DNA of 64,000 nt from Chara braunii (Eukaryota; Streptophyta; Charophyceae; Charales; Characeae): contig BFEA01000286.1 in the NCBI GenBank assembly GCA_003427395.1, positions 1,202,881 through 1,266,880 of the forward strand. The letters run 5' to 3'. Made by a program: the position numbers and the translations under genes. This document shows, in pieces, positions 34,303-46,198 of the stretch; the stretch's first letter is position 1; each line of letters begins with the position of its first letter. The notes under the pieces are model-generated. The model worked only from the letters and a program-made list of their open reading frames with translations. It was not told the DNA's origin and ran no database searches.

Positions 34303-35706
34303 GCGTTTGGTGCGTAGTGGGCTTAGAGATCCTCCGCGAGTTTTTTTTTGGGCAGAAGAAAAAGGTTCTGACCTCCACATTTTGCTATTTCGGGGACAGG
34401 TACGGCTCATGTCAACTCCATCACAAATCTGCGCCTCCGGAATACTGGGCTGCATTTACAACAGCGCTACGGTCAGCCTCCAGAACCCAACCCTTCTGTT
34501 AAGCAGATCGTCCAGAATCCGACTTTGCACCGAGGCAAGGGCACCCCGTCATCTGCTTTCAACTTCGCGGCAGTTCTCATGAATGAATGAATGAATGCAA
34601 TTTTTCACATGAACGTTTCCGCAGTTGATTTTTACACATGACACGCACAGATCGTCCAGAACTTCTGATGAATGCCCCACGTGATAGAACAATCGAATTG
34701 CATGTTGACGATTACGAGAATCCATAAGGGAGGGCACCCTTTTAGAGTCCTTACCGCGATCGTCCGCCGCACGTCCTGGACACGATCAGTGGAGAGATGG
34801 GGTTGTTTCACGGTCCGCCGTTGAGACCCACTTCTCGAAAAACTTGGGTTACTATCAACCTTGACTTGTCCTTCTTCTCACCGTCCGCCACCCCTACAAC
34901 CAGGCTCGGGGGGGGTTTCTCTTGGCCACCCCTACAAACACACCCACGCATACTCGCCCCCGACTCTTCTAACCTCCGCAGCCGCATCCGCCCATCTCAA
35001 ACAACTTGATGTCATTACCCTTGCCGTGATGACACGTGTACACGTGTATCCATCCCCGTGCGGTGATGACCCTTCTCGGTACTGGCACGTGTATCCCCGT
35101 CCACATGTGACAATCAGTTTCGATCCGTTGTCTCTCTCTCTGTACTGGCACGTGTATCAACAACAATTGCTGACATCATTTCGCAAGGCACAAGTAAGGT
35201 ACCTTGCATCTAGTCTCCATCCCATTTTCCATCCCATTTTCCACTCCAACTTCCATTCTAATTTTCTCTCTCGATCTTCACCCTTGCAAAACACGAAAGA
35301 AGTTAAACAAAGGAAAAAGAATAAGAACGAGCCCATGAGATTCATCCCCCATGCGATTAAAAGCATGTTGGTTAGATTACTTTCAGATTCTGGAATTTCA
35401 CTCGGCGATTGAGGACGAGTTGAATAACCGGGGACGTGGCAGAGACGACCATTTATTCGGAATAATACTCGAATATATTGGATTTCAGCCAGGGCAAACT
35501 GCACCTCTACCTCTTCCTTACAACCCGTGAAGCTTCTTCGTTTGCACAAATGAAGGGAGAGGGAGAAAGGCAGGGAACACATTTCTACATTATAAGCGCA
35601 AGGATGCGATGGTGAGGATGGATTAACAGGGACGTCGGGTGTGCCATTCAAGCGTGGGGGACTGACTGACTGACTGGACAAATCAAAGATGGGAAGCAAC
35701 ACAAAC

Positions 35707-36157
35707 CTGTGTCACCGTCGCCGGCAGTGATCATGGGTTCTGGCCCGTTGGATATGAACAAGCTCTCCTGCGTACACTTTTCCAACTCCGCGATTTCGGC
35801 AGCATCGCCCTGCACTAGAACACGGCCGCGACTCACTTCGCAAGTTTCAGCTCCCTCTCCTCCGTCGGCGTAGCCTCGCTCTTCTGCTTCCGCGGAGCTC
35901 TGTTGTTCTTGAGAGCCTCTCAATTCACTACCGTCAAGGACGGCTCGGATGAATGTCTCGTGCTGCACACACTGCTGCCCTGTAGACGAAGGAACCACTA
36001 ATGTCGGAGCAGCAGCAGCAGCAGTAGATACGCCAAACACATTCGTCGCAGGGCAAGTCGGCAAGAGCGCCTCCTCCGTTGTTTCGCCCTTCACAACCGA
36101 CTGACTCTTGAACTTCTCATCTACAACACGGGCCTGCTGCTGCTGACAAGGAAGGCC
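35707..36157 (-). CDS. A-type cyclin, exon 2 (N-terminal regulatory region)
   Basis: This 451-bp exon enters in phase 0 after GGGTGTCGACAG and leaves in phase 1 at ACAG|GTTTGT. It encodes residues 95-244: a glutamine-rich start (GLPCQQQQARVVDEKFKSQS), an alanine run (STAAAAAP), an acidic segment (QQSSAEAEERGYADGGEG) and LFISNGPEPMITAGDGDT. Composition is disordered-like, as is usual for cyclin N-termini. Another acceptor (CTTGTCAG) a few codons inside keeps the frame and would remove only a few residues. No domain was recognised; the assignment rests on frame length, splice sites and phase. Confidence 0.85.
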
Positions 36158-36249
36158 CTGTCGACACCCATATCATGCACAAGAAACAACAATGACACTT
36201 AGCTCAGCTCACACCACATATCAACCGCAGAACGCTTCCCAAACACACT

Positions 36250-36374
<125 letters not shown>

Positions 36375-36505
36375 ACCCTTTCCTCGTACACTGGATATCT
36401 GTCCACACCGAACTCTACCTACCCTGGATATCTGTCTCCTGCTCTCGGACTGTCAGATTCCTTTCCCCGTGACAAGCTGATTTGAAAGTTTCCCTCGCCA
36501 TCCTT

Positions 36506-36634
36506 CGCCCCTCGCGCGTACTCCGCCCGGCCCCCCTTCGTTTCACACCGCAGGCGCTGTAAGCGTCCAAACGCCCCTCGGGCACACTCCGCCCGCGCCC
36601 CTTCGTTTCACACCGCAGGCGCTGTAAGCGTCCA
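36506..36634. repeat. 66-bp tandem duplication
   Basis: Two copies, each with CGCCCCTCG, ACTCCGCCCG, CCCCTTCGTTTCACACCGCA and GGCGCTGTAAGCGTCCAAA. GC-rich. Confidence 0.92.
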
Positions 36635-37827
36635 AAATTCAGCCAGCGTATTTCTTAGCAAGCAACTCGCCAGGATTCAAGAAAGCAAAAAGAAAACAAA
36701 GTTCCGCGCGAAGACGACAAAGAACCAAGGAGAAAAAGTTCCCACTCGAATCTGCGGCTACCCTGTCCTGCGCTGTGCTCTCGAACACGCCAAGAGGAGA
36801 CCCTGAGCCAAACAGGTCCATTCAGAACAAAATGGTCCCACTCATTTTCAGCTACTACTGTCCCAATTTTCTGCCCCACGGAACGACACCTACGGAACAC
36901 CACGGTTCCCAACCCAATTTCTGGCCGACCGACCGACCGACCGACTGACCGTCCACGGCCCCGTCGATTGGTTTTCAGCCTCTGCTCCCCTCGTCGCGTT
37001 CCCCTGCCCTCAGTACACGGGCCCAGCCTTGCTGAAAAGAAACCTCGTCGTCGCCTACCAAATTTTCGGAGGCCCAGCGCCGTAGATTAGTCCAATCGGC
37101 AGCGCGCGGCCTGCGAAAAAAAAAAAAAAAAAAAAAGGGCCCGGGGCCGATAGCTGGATGCGCTGGTGGGGTCTAGAGGCGAGATCCTACCCGCAAAGAG
37201 GGTTGGATTTTACTCCCAAATGTGGACGTGTATGTTGAAAGACGCGGCAGAAATTCGCGATTGATTTCCTTTTCTGCATGTTTTACCGAAACGCAGAGAT
37301 TCGGGGACCTCTTTCCCAGCGGAACCTGACCCTAAAAAGGTCCGTCCGAGATGCGCGACGATACCAAGTAGCCAAGCAAGGAATGCCATACCTGAAAAGG
37401 CAAAGAAAAAAAGAATGTCATACCTAATTCAAGTATGGACATGGCAGAAATTCCCCTTCTCTGGTGTTGTCGTTTGCTTTCGTGAGCTGTGTAGATGGCA
37501 TCCAAGAGAGAACAATAGAATAGGACATGGCCTATGTAAACGAGGAGACCAGTAGCGACTCTGAACGACCAAACGTCCCCAGCGGCCGATCTCCTGGCTC
37601 TCAGCCTCTGTGAGTTGGCCGCTTCCCCTCCTCTGAGAACAGGAAAAAAAAGAAAAAAAAAAGAAGAAGTGCATAAGTTTCCATCTCTCTGCGGAACTGT
37701 GCCGCGCAAGACGCCCCCTTGGCCTTCGGCGCGTCCCTTCTCTCTCCTACAGCCCAACAACAGGCCGAGCGCGACTGATACCCCGCAATCATGCCCCGAA
37801 GGAACAGACCGAGTTTCTTCCAGTCGA

Positions 37828-38229
37828 CCCGATGGCAAAGGTAGAAAAGTCAGAGAAACTCTGATGTATCGCCCAGTTGCACTACTCGCCATCGGCCAAG
37901 ATTTTGAACGCATCTGGACAACATGATGCCCAGATGCATGCAAAATGTTGGCGGATGGAGACCCGATGGCAAAGGTAGAAAAGTCAGAGAAACTCTGATG
38001 TATCGCCTAATTGCACTACTCGCCATCGGCGAAGATTTTGAACGCATCTGGACAACATGATGCCCAGATGCATGCAAAATGTTGGCGGATGGAGACCCGA
38101 TGGCAAAGGTAGAAAAGTCAGAGAAACTCTGATGTATCGCCTAATTGCACTACTCGCCATCGGCGAAGATTTTGAACGCATCTGGACAACATGATGCCCA
38201 TATGCATGCAAAATGTTGGCGGATGGAGG
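37828..38229. repeat. 134-bp tandem repeat, three near-identical copies
   Basis: Copies start at 37828, 37962 and 38096 with CCCGATGGCAAAGGTAGAAA and end GTTGGCGGATGGAG. Only a few bases differ. Each copy contains CAGATGCATGCAAAATGTTG. The near identity suggests recent amplification. Confidence 0.95.
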
Positions 38230-39280
38230 GAGACTAGTGCAACTAGTAGGCCCATTACCTCCCTTCAGTCCGTTAGACACGATCATGTCCAATTTTCCCA
38301 GGGCAACGTATGTAAGAGAAACCGAGGCAAACAGATACTGAACGAGAGAGAGAGAAGCACATGCACAACAGCGAGATAAACAGTAGCAATCAGACAGAGA
38401 GACAGATCAGACATTAGACAGAAAGGTCAGTCGTCAGGGAGAGAGAGCGAACCAATCAGACAGCAACCGGATGGCCACATGTAAGACGTCGGGACGTCCG
38501 ACAATCTGACCGTGAAGTACACCAGTTCTCACAGCTTGATAGGTGATGATAGTCCTCAGAAGAACTAGATATGCAACATATGAGAGCTTTCAGGGGTGTA
38601 TCTGGCAGCAAGATTCACTTTCAGCTGACAAAATTCTTATGCCAGAGTACACCCTGAGTCGACTTCCACCGTTTGTTGTCAAGGTCCCGGCATGAGAATA
38701 GAACTAGCTCCGACGCACTAAAATGAAAACAAACGCTTTGATCCTTTCTGGTTATTCTCATCCACACCGTTTATTCCAATGCTGTCCATTTCTTCCCCAT
38801 CGTAATGCGATATACGCAATCAATCGCAATCATCAAATCCATACCTTCGTCATGTTCTATACCCAGATCATCAAATAGTGCGACCATATTCGAGTGCTCT
38901 ACAATAGTGCTTCGGGTCATCCAGACCTGAAGAATGGAATTTATTTCAATCATGCAATCACCCGCAGACAAACCAAGAACAGAATCTGATACCCCATTCA
39001 GTCAATCGAATCGTACAGATCCGTAACCGTTCGACTAACCTCAGAAAACAAAGAAAAAAAAAAAGAAAAAAAAAAAAAAATCGACTAACCTCAGCACACC
39101 TCCAGAAACGGACGCGCACAGGTTCATAGACGAGCAGGAGCTCTGGAGACTAGCAGAATTACGGAGGGTCGGTCACCCGTCAATGGAAACAGTTATAGCT
39201 TTCATCACTCACGCTTTCATCACTACTCGTTCGTAGAAGATACACTTCAAGAGATAAACCTCAAGATCCGCATTGATCTC

Positions 39281-39416
39281 TCAGCTCCGTAGAAGAGTAA
39301 AGGGCTCACCCATCCATATGCAGAATGGCAGACCCAACACTGATCCCTCAGCTTCGTGGAAGAGTAAAGGGCTCACCCCCCATCCATTTGCAAAATGGCA
39401 GACCCAATACAGGGCT
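39281..39416. repeat. 67-bp tandem duplication
   Basis: TCAGCT, GAAGAGTAAAGGGCTCACC, CATCCAT and AATGGCAGACCCAA recur in two units starting at 39281 and 39348. Confidence 0.88.
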
Positions 39417-39874
39417 AAAGAAACTCTGGCTGTATACGCGAGAGGCAAGCAAAATTGTGAGGTCCCCTGCCTCGCCTATTAATTTGTAATGAAATGATCG
39501 TGTTGATTAACAACAAAAAAAAAATTAAAAAAAAAAAAAATTGTGAAACCGATACCGTATGCACCACTACACATGTCGTAAGGATAGCTCGACCATGCAT
39601 GCCTACGTCGAACGCACGTTCATTGCCATGCCAAGTAGGAACGACCAGCACAATTGTGACATTAGGATAACCGTCAACTGCAAAATGTACCAGCAAAAAA
39701 AGTACAAAGGAACAGGAACTCCGCAGCAGTAGCACCGTCTTGCACAACCAATGCAGTAAGAGCGCGTCTGAGACATCCAGTGGACCAGAGAAGCGATGAC
39801 ACCAATCAGCAAGATCCAGTGGACATATCCAATGCACCAAGAAAGGTAGAGGGGGAAAGCTCGGACATGTTCTT

Positions 39875-39986
39875 TCGCTCCGCTACTCTCGAAAGGTGCA
39901 AAACGAGAGTGAATCTTCGGCTAGAACATGGAAAGATACACCACCATGATTTTTGTCTTTTGTGCATTTCAAGAGTAGTGGAGCGA
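39875..39986. mobile_element. 112-bp foldback element, copy 2
   Basis: Inverted ends TCGCTCCGCTACTCT and AGAGTAGTGGAGCGA, with the internal blocks GAGAGTGAATCTTCGGCTAG and TGATTTTTGTC shared with 9141-9252. Both copies are exactly 112 bp. Several differences in the arms keep or nearly keep base pairing. Confidence 0.7.
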
Positions 39987-40259
39987 GGGCCATGGAAGCA
40001 ACAGAAAGTCGTGGACATCCTGTGAGACCATATTGCCATCGTTCACATAGACTGCTCATCGTTCACATGACGCATCAGCGCCCATCCGAAGGAATGTCTT
40101 CCATTTGCACACCCATGCTATTGCAGAAATAATAGCCAAATAAAATAAAGTAATTAACATAAATGCTTTAACAGAAAGAAGCGGGCCGTAATAAGGAATA
40201 CCTAAAAGGGATGCCTTGCCTGCCAATCCACATCTTCATCCCACTCGAAATAGCCACGG

Positions 40260-43200
40260 AAGTTCAAATCATACAATGCGGGGAAAGGGGGGAATGCAAC
40301 GCGTGAAACTCAGGAAGGGAGGGACGGAGCGGGGAGAGGGGAGGAATGTGCAATGCGTGAAGGAAAATGATATGGGCTGGACAAGAAGCTGGACAAAATC
40401 CACAAAACGAACTTGGCAGAGGGAGGGGAAAGCAGACTAACTAGATCCTGATCCTGCTGTGTAACGAGGGGATGACTTCATGGCAAAGATGAACAGATAA
40501 AGGGCATGGTAGAGAGGAAGCAAAGGAAGGCATACACAAGGAACATCAAACAGAGGGAGGAAAAGAGGACGGGGATCTTAATCAGAAAAGAGGAGACGGT
40601 TTAAAAAAAAAAGGAAAAAAAAAAAAAAGAAAAGAGGACAGGGACCTTAATCAGAAAAGGGAGCTGACTGGTAGTAGACGACCCAAGGGGAAGAACAATT
40701 CGAAAATGCCAGTGAAATGGCAGACATGAATCGAAAACATAGCAGGCAGAGGCATGGAGGAGAGAGAGAAAGGCTGAAAGAAAAGAAATGTTGACAGGAG
40801 AATAGCGAGAAGAGCAATCAACACAACGAGAAGAAAGGAAGAAAGGAATGAATAAGAAAAAAAATCACCGACAGGACGGAAGGGGGAGAAGAGGAGGATC
40901 AGGTGAGGGAGACCAGTGGGAGAACAGCTAGTGAACAATGGGACGAGAAGGGAATAAGAGGGGAAGGAAATGAAGACAGGAACGCAGGAAAGCGGCGGGG
41001 AAGGGGGGACGGGTGAACGAGGAACGCACAGAAGACAAGAAAAAGCTGAAAAGCCTGCCGGGCGCAGAGCGAAGTAGCCAGCGAGGGAAGCAGAGGAGGA
41101 AGGCAAGGAGAAGAAAATGAGCCTGCATGATCAGACGCAAGGGCGCAGAGGGAAGCAGAGGGAAGCACAGGGAACTTGCGAGAGGTAGGGAGGCGAGAAG
41201 GAAGCAAATTGGGACGCAGAGAAACGCAACAGGGAGGCCACAGGGAGGCAACAGGGAGGCAACAGGAAGGCAACAGGGAGGCAACAGGGAGGCAACAGGC
41301 AGGCAGCAGGGAAAGAGAAAACGGGGAAGGTGGAGAAGGGTTCAGGAATGACAAAAGAAGGAAAGAAAACTACGACAGAGGCCTGCAGAGGCGAAAACAG
41401 GGAAGCAGGAAGCGAAGAGGATAGCAAGCATCGAACGACAAAAGAGAGCGAGAGAAGGATCAAAGAGGGAGGCAGTGAATAAGACAAGGAAGGAGGTGAA
41501 AAGAGAGCGAGAGAAGGATAAAAGAGGGATGGAGCGCGGGAGACAGCAACCCAATGGAGGAAAGTAGTAGTCAAACTAGGCACAGAGAGAAAAAGGGGCG
41601 AGTAAGGAACGAGGGGACCCAACGTAGGGAGGGAGTAGAGAAGGACAACAGACCGGAAGTACGGAAATACAACGTGGAAAAAGAACTTGAAGGGGGACAC
41701 AAATAAAGAAGGAAGAGGATGAAGAAATGCGGCATGAGAGGAGAGGGATAGGGACAAGGGAAGACAAACGAGGGAAAGGAAGGAAAGGACAATGCGACCT
41801 ATAGGGAGAAGAGGATCGTACGGGAGGAGAGGCACACAGAGTAATAGAAACGTGTGGAGAGATGGGGGAGAAGACGACGGTAGACAGGGAGCGGTGGATA
41901 AGGGTGGGGAGAGGAACGCGGGTAGCGGAACCGAGAGAGGAGGATGGGGACAGCGACGGGGAGAGGCGGTCGGGAGGAGGCACGAGGAGAGCAAGGAGGA
42001 GAGGGGGAGAGGCAGAGGGAAGAGACGGGGAGGGAGGGGGAGGGACGGCGGGTGGGAAGGGAGCAAGGACAAGGAGAGCAGGACGGAGAGATTGAGAGGC
42101 AGGAAGGGGATAGGGAGAGGAACGGGGAGAGAGGGTCGGGGTTATAGAAGCGAGGGGAGAGAGGGGGGGGAGAGGAGCGGGGGGAAAGGGTCGGGAGGAG
42201 ACAAAGGGAGGATGCGAGAGGATGAGAGAGAGGATGGTAAGGTAAAACAGGAAAGACGAACAGGGAGAAGAAGGATGGGGCGAGGAGAGACGAGGAGAGG
42301 GAACGAAAAAAGAAGACGGAAGAGGGGTCAGTGGAGTGGAACACGGGGAAAGGGGTCGACCAGTAGGGACCAGGGGAAGAAAGGTGGGAGAGGATCAGGG
42401 CGAGAGGAACCTTTGGGAGGGAGATAAAACCGAGGAGCAAGGGGTCCGGCGACCGAGGGACCCGCCAAAAGGGACGTAAAAGGACAAAAGGAGGGAGGAA
42501 GGGGAAAATGGGGGTCAATTTTTGGGAGGTGAGAACAAGAAAGAAGAGGGAAGAAGAACAGGAAGATTCGTGAGGAAAAGGGCGAGGAGGGCAGAGCAAC
42601 GAAGCATGGAGAGGATACAGAAAAGGAGAAGAAACATGGGAGAGAAGAGGCAAAGAAGAGAAAGATTGGGAAACAAACTCTGCGGCGATGCAGCAGGGTA
42701 GAGGGTTTAGGAAGAGAGCAATAGTACAACAGAATGGTGGTCAATGCAGCAATCATAAAACAGGAGAACGAGGGGGAGGGAGTCTTGGTCCCGCGGAGAG
42801 GGGGAGTCCTGAAAACCGATGAAAGATAGTGAGACTACAGGAGAAGTGAGAAAGATGGGATATGAGCACTCTGTAAATCGACAGGACAGGGTGGCAGAAG
42901 AAACTAAGAATCGAGCAGTAAAAATAAGGACGTGCATCAAGAGCGGGATGGGAAAACCGCAGAGATAAGCAAGCAGCGAGGAAAGAGGAAGAAAACGGCA
43001 AAGCAAGACAAACGTAGACGGAACAAGACAGGGAGGGAAGCGAATCACGGGAATGCAGACGAGGACGGGATTCATCAGGAAGGATGACATCTACACGAAT
43101 CGAAAGAAAAAGACTGAAAAGTAGAAGAGGGGAAGGTTGCAGAAGAAGGCAGCAGAGGACAGAACAAGGATCACGACATGCAAAAAAGGAGAAAGATTAG

Positions 43201-45010
43201 GGAGGGGGGAGAGGAGGAGAACTGGGAAGGAGAACAAGGATTAATCGGGACAAAGCTGGGAAAGAGAACGACAACGGCGGGCTAGAAAAGCTGAGAGCGA
43301 GAGGTCAGGCGAACGGCAAGAGGGAAGAAGACGAACAAGGGCAAAGGCGAAAAGCGCAAATCGCAGGTGCGCGAGTAGAGCGAGACCGACTAGGAAGAGC
43401 CAGGACGACGAGGTGGAGAACGAGAACTGACAGCTAAGTAGGAATGGCTGACAGAAGAGCCAGAGGGTCAGAGAGCTAACGGGAGAACCAGGGGAAGAGA
43501 GTGGTAGAGAAGAGCTAGGGGAAAGAACCGGGTGGAAGAGCCAGGAAACAAGAGACGGCAGCTCGGCAAAAAGACACAAGAACCATGGGATGGGGAAACG
43601 CAAAGTGTAAGAGCCATGAAATGGGCTGGAGCAACGCGCAAGTCCTATCGCATGCTACTGGAGGAGGGTGAATCGCAAGGGCCTGGGGGAAGGGACGAGG
43701 GCAGGGGGGAGATGCTAGGGGAAGAAACGCTACGTGGAAGAGGCAGGAGGAAGATTTCCGGGGAACAACCACAAGAAACAGCCGCGGGGAACACCAACAG
43801 GAACAGCCGCGGGAAAGAATGAGGGGAACGGCCAAGGGAAAGAATGAGGGGAAAGAATGAGGGGAACGGCCGCGGGAACACCAACAGGAACAGCCGCGGG
43901 GAACAACCCCGGGCAAGCTCCCGAGGAAAGACAGGGGGACAGAGTCGCGGAAAGAGCCGCGAGGAAGAAACAAGTGGAAGACAGAGTGAAGAGAAAGAGA
44001 GGAGGAAGAGACGGAGAAGACACTGGGAAGAATCTGGAGGAAGATATCGGCAATTAAGGGAATGAAAGGAAGAAGATAGCGCGGGAGATGTGAACCGCAC
44101 ATGCGACCAATGGAAGCAAACGAAAAGCGAATGGGAATGTAGAAAGAATCGGAGAAAATGTGAGAAAAAATGGGAAAAGGGATGGGAGGAGGGATGAGAG
44201 TGGATGGAAGAAGGTATTGGAGGATGGGAGGAAGCGAGACGGGCGAGGAGAAGGAACGGATGAGAGGAGATATGGATGAGAGAAGGGGTGGGAGAGCGGC
44301 TGGGAGAAGGGATCGGGGAAGGGATAGGGAAGGGAATGGGCGGAGTGCAAAGGGGGGGCAGCTAAATGGAAAAGACAGGAGGGCTGCGACGTAGGAGGTG
44401 GTGGGATAATGGGGGTTAAGGTGGGATCAGAGAATCAGGGGAAGAGAGAGAAAACATCATGAATGCCTAGCAAAAGCGGGAAAAGACATCCTGGGAGAAT
44501 CCAGAAAAGAAAACGAGAGAGGAAAAAAAGACAGACGATACGTCGGAAGGGTGTTGGAAGAGAAGAGGGAAGTGAAGGAAAGTAGAATGCACGAGAAGAG
44601 GGGGGCCAAGGAGGGACGAGCGAAAGGAAAGGAGCTGGAAAGAAAAGGACGGGAGATACAGAGAGGACGACGAAAATGGAAGAGGCGGAAAGAGGAGAGG
44701 AGAGAAATGAGAAGAAAGGAGGAAACAAGCAGAGGAAAGAAGACGAGAGAGGCAGATGAGAAGAGAGGACGGGATGCCGGGTAGGATGAGCAGAGAAGGG
44801 AGGACAGGCGGGCAAGTAGAGGATAGGAAGAGAGAAGCGCGCGGAAAATAAGGCGGAAAGGGAGATCTGCCATGAAGGCTTTTGCGAAGAATTTAAGGGC
44901 AATAAACACATGCCCAAAGACTGTACAAGCTGGAAGGGAGATCTGCCATGAAGGCTCGAAAAGCGTGGAGGGGCGGAGGGAGGTGTGAAGCAGAAACCGG
45001 GAGACAACAT
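40260..45010. repeat. ~4.7-kb purine-rich (GGA/GAA) tract
   Basis: Across this stretch the plus strand is overwhelmingly A and G, with units such as GGGAGGCAACA (41230-41310) and GAGAGAAGGA. The complementary minus strand, the sense strand of the cyclin, is a polypyrimidine tract within intron 1. Long minus-strand frames of serine, proline, leucine and phenylalanine (up to 313 residues) and plus-strand arginine/glutamate/glycine frames are composition artefacts. Confidence 0.93.
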
Positions 45011-45186
45011 AAGCTGGTTGGCGTCAGAAAAGAGGGGTTCCAGGAGGACGTCACGGGAAGAGTCAAGCGCCCACAACCCTGATCTTGTCGGAAGGGAGAG
45101 TCCTCCCACACCTGGACTATTACGTCTTCAACCCCCCAGAAGGAAGAGCAAGGGATGACCGCAAGAAGAAAACATGTGTGAAAAGG

Positions 45187-45484
45187 CGAGTAGTTTCGGC
45201 GGACAATGAACATGGACGCAACGGCAGCAGCGACGTCATTTAAGACGGATAACGATCCAGTTAAGGCATCAAGAACATACAATGGGAGGAATACAGGATG
45301 AAGGGGACGATTGGAGGATTGATGACCGAAGTAGGCGAGTAGTTTCGGCGGACAATGAACATGGACGCAACGGCAGCAGCGAGGTCATTTAAGACGGATG
45401 ACGATCCAGTTAAGGCATCAAGAACATACAATGGGAGGAATACAGGATGAAGGGGACGATTGGAGGATTGATGACCGAAGTAGG
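45187..45484. repeat. 149-bp tandem duplication near exon 1
   Basis: Two almost identical copies (45187-45335 and 45336-45484), beginning CGAGTAGTTTCGGCGGACAA and ending GATGACCGAAGTAGG. They lie about 430 bp inside intron 1 from the exon 1 donor. Confidence 0.95.
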
Positions 45485-45916
45485 GTAGGTTTCATATGAA
45501 CGAAGGACGCCGGATTGACGTTGCATCCCGCGAACGAAAGAGAGGGGAAAAGGGATGAGAGCCTTACGAAGCAAACAGACTCGAGAGCAGCGCAAGAGGA
45601 AAATGCAAGACACGAAGATGAAGAGAGGGATCTCTAGAGGGGCAAGAGAGCAATGCTAAACAACCAGACTGAGGATAGCAGAGGCAAGAGCGACAGACCC
45701 AGAATGCTGACCAATGCCATGAATATTAAGGGACAACAAACGCAAAACGTCGGCAACTGCGAAGGGCCAACCGATGTGAAGGGCCGAGTTATGTGCCAGA
45801 GGAAAAAACACTGACCTATAGACAGCGTACATAGACCAAATAAGCGTGACAAACTTCGATAGATGACCGAAGTGTGGTTTGATAGGAACAAAAAGAAGGT
45901 CAGATTTATGACTCAC

Positions 45917-46198
45917 CTTTAGCTTAGTGGAAGCAGATGAAGCTGGTCCACGTGTCAGCGGCACATTCGTGCTCAGTCCGGCCAAGGCGGCGCGCTTCCG
46001 TGTCCCACCCTGACCCGCAACTCCAGTTTTCGCCTCCTCCAATGCATGTCGCTTACACGCCGCTCTGGTTACCCTCATCGGTCCCGTTTGATCAGCAGAG
46101 CGTGTGGAACTTGAAGATTGGCCGGCGCAGGCAAGAAGCGCAGCGCTCCTGTTCTTTCCTCCCTTTTGTCCACCTCCTCGGCCCCCAACGCCCGTCAT
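45917..46198 (-). CDS. A-type cyclin, exon 1 (start codon, destruction box)
   Basis: This exon contributes 282 bp, residues 1-94, and ends in phase 0 at the donor AAAG|GTGAGT. The protein starts MTGVGGRGGGQKGGKNRSAA. It carries RVTRAACKR (residues 42-50), a block typical of plant A-cyclin N-termini. RAALAGLSTN (69-78) resembles the destruction box RxxLxxxxN recognised by the anaphase-promoting complex, with one extra residue before the asparagine. The start was chosen because TTTCCCTTATTTGCAG stands directly upstream, suggesting a 5'UTR intron that ends 3 bp before the ATG. The frame is open to 46378, so a longer N-terminus is possible if that site is not used. Confidence 0.88.

Larger units (their letters stand above)
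27206..35706 (-). other. Cyclin intron 2 (8.5 kb)
   Basis: Bounded by the exon 2 donor ACAG|GTTTGT and the exon 3 acceptor TGCCAG. Because both flanking exons use phase 1, an undetected phase-1 exon inside cannot be excluded. Contents include a GC-rich stretch (28.1-28.8 kb), small repeats near 31.2-31.5 and 33.1-33.2 kb, tRNA-like relics near 30.9 and 31.9 kb, and a CT/GT microsatellite at 34250-34302. The open frame on the minus strand at 30196-30492 (with SVKGVVEEYVEGVRVLQHST) looks protein-like, but I do not recognise it. Confidence 0.75.

Noticed and set aside
41131-42653. Long minus-strand frames of 313 and 284 residues
   Set aside because: They lie in the purine-rich tract inside cyclin intron 1. 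Stop codons are rare there by composition alone.
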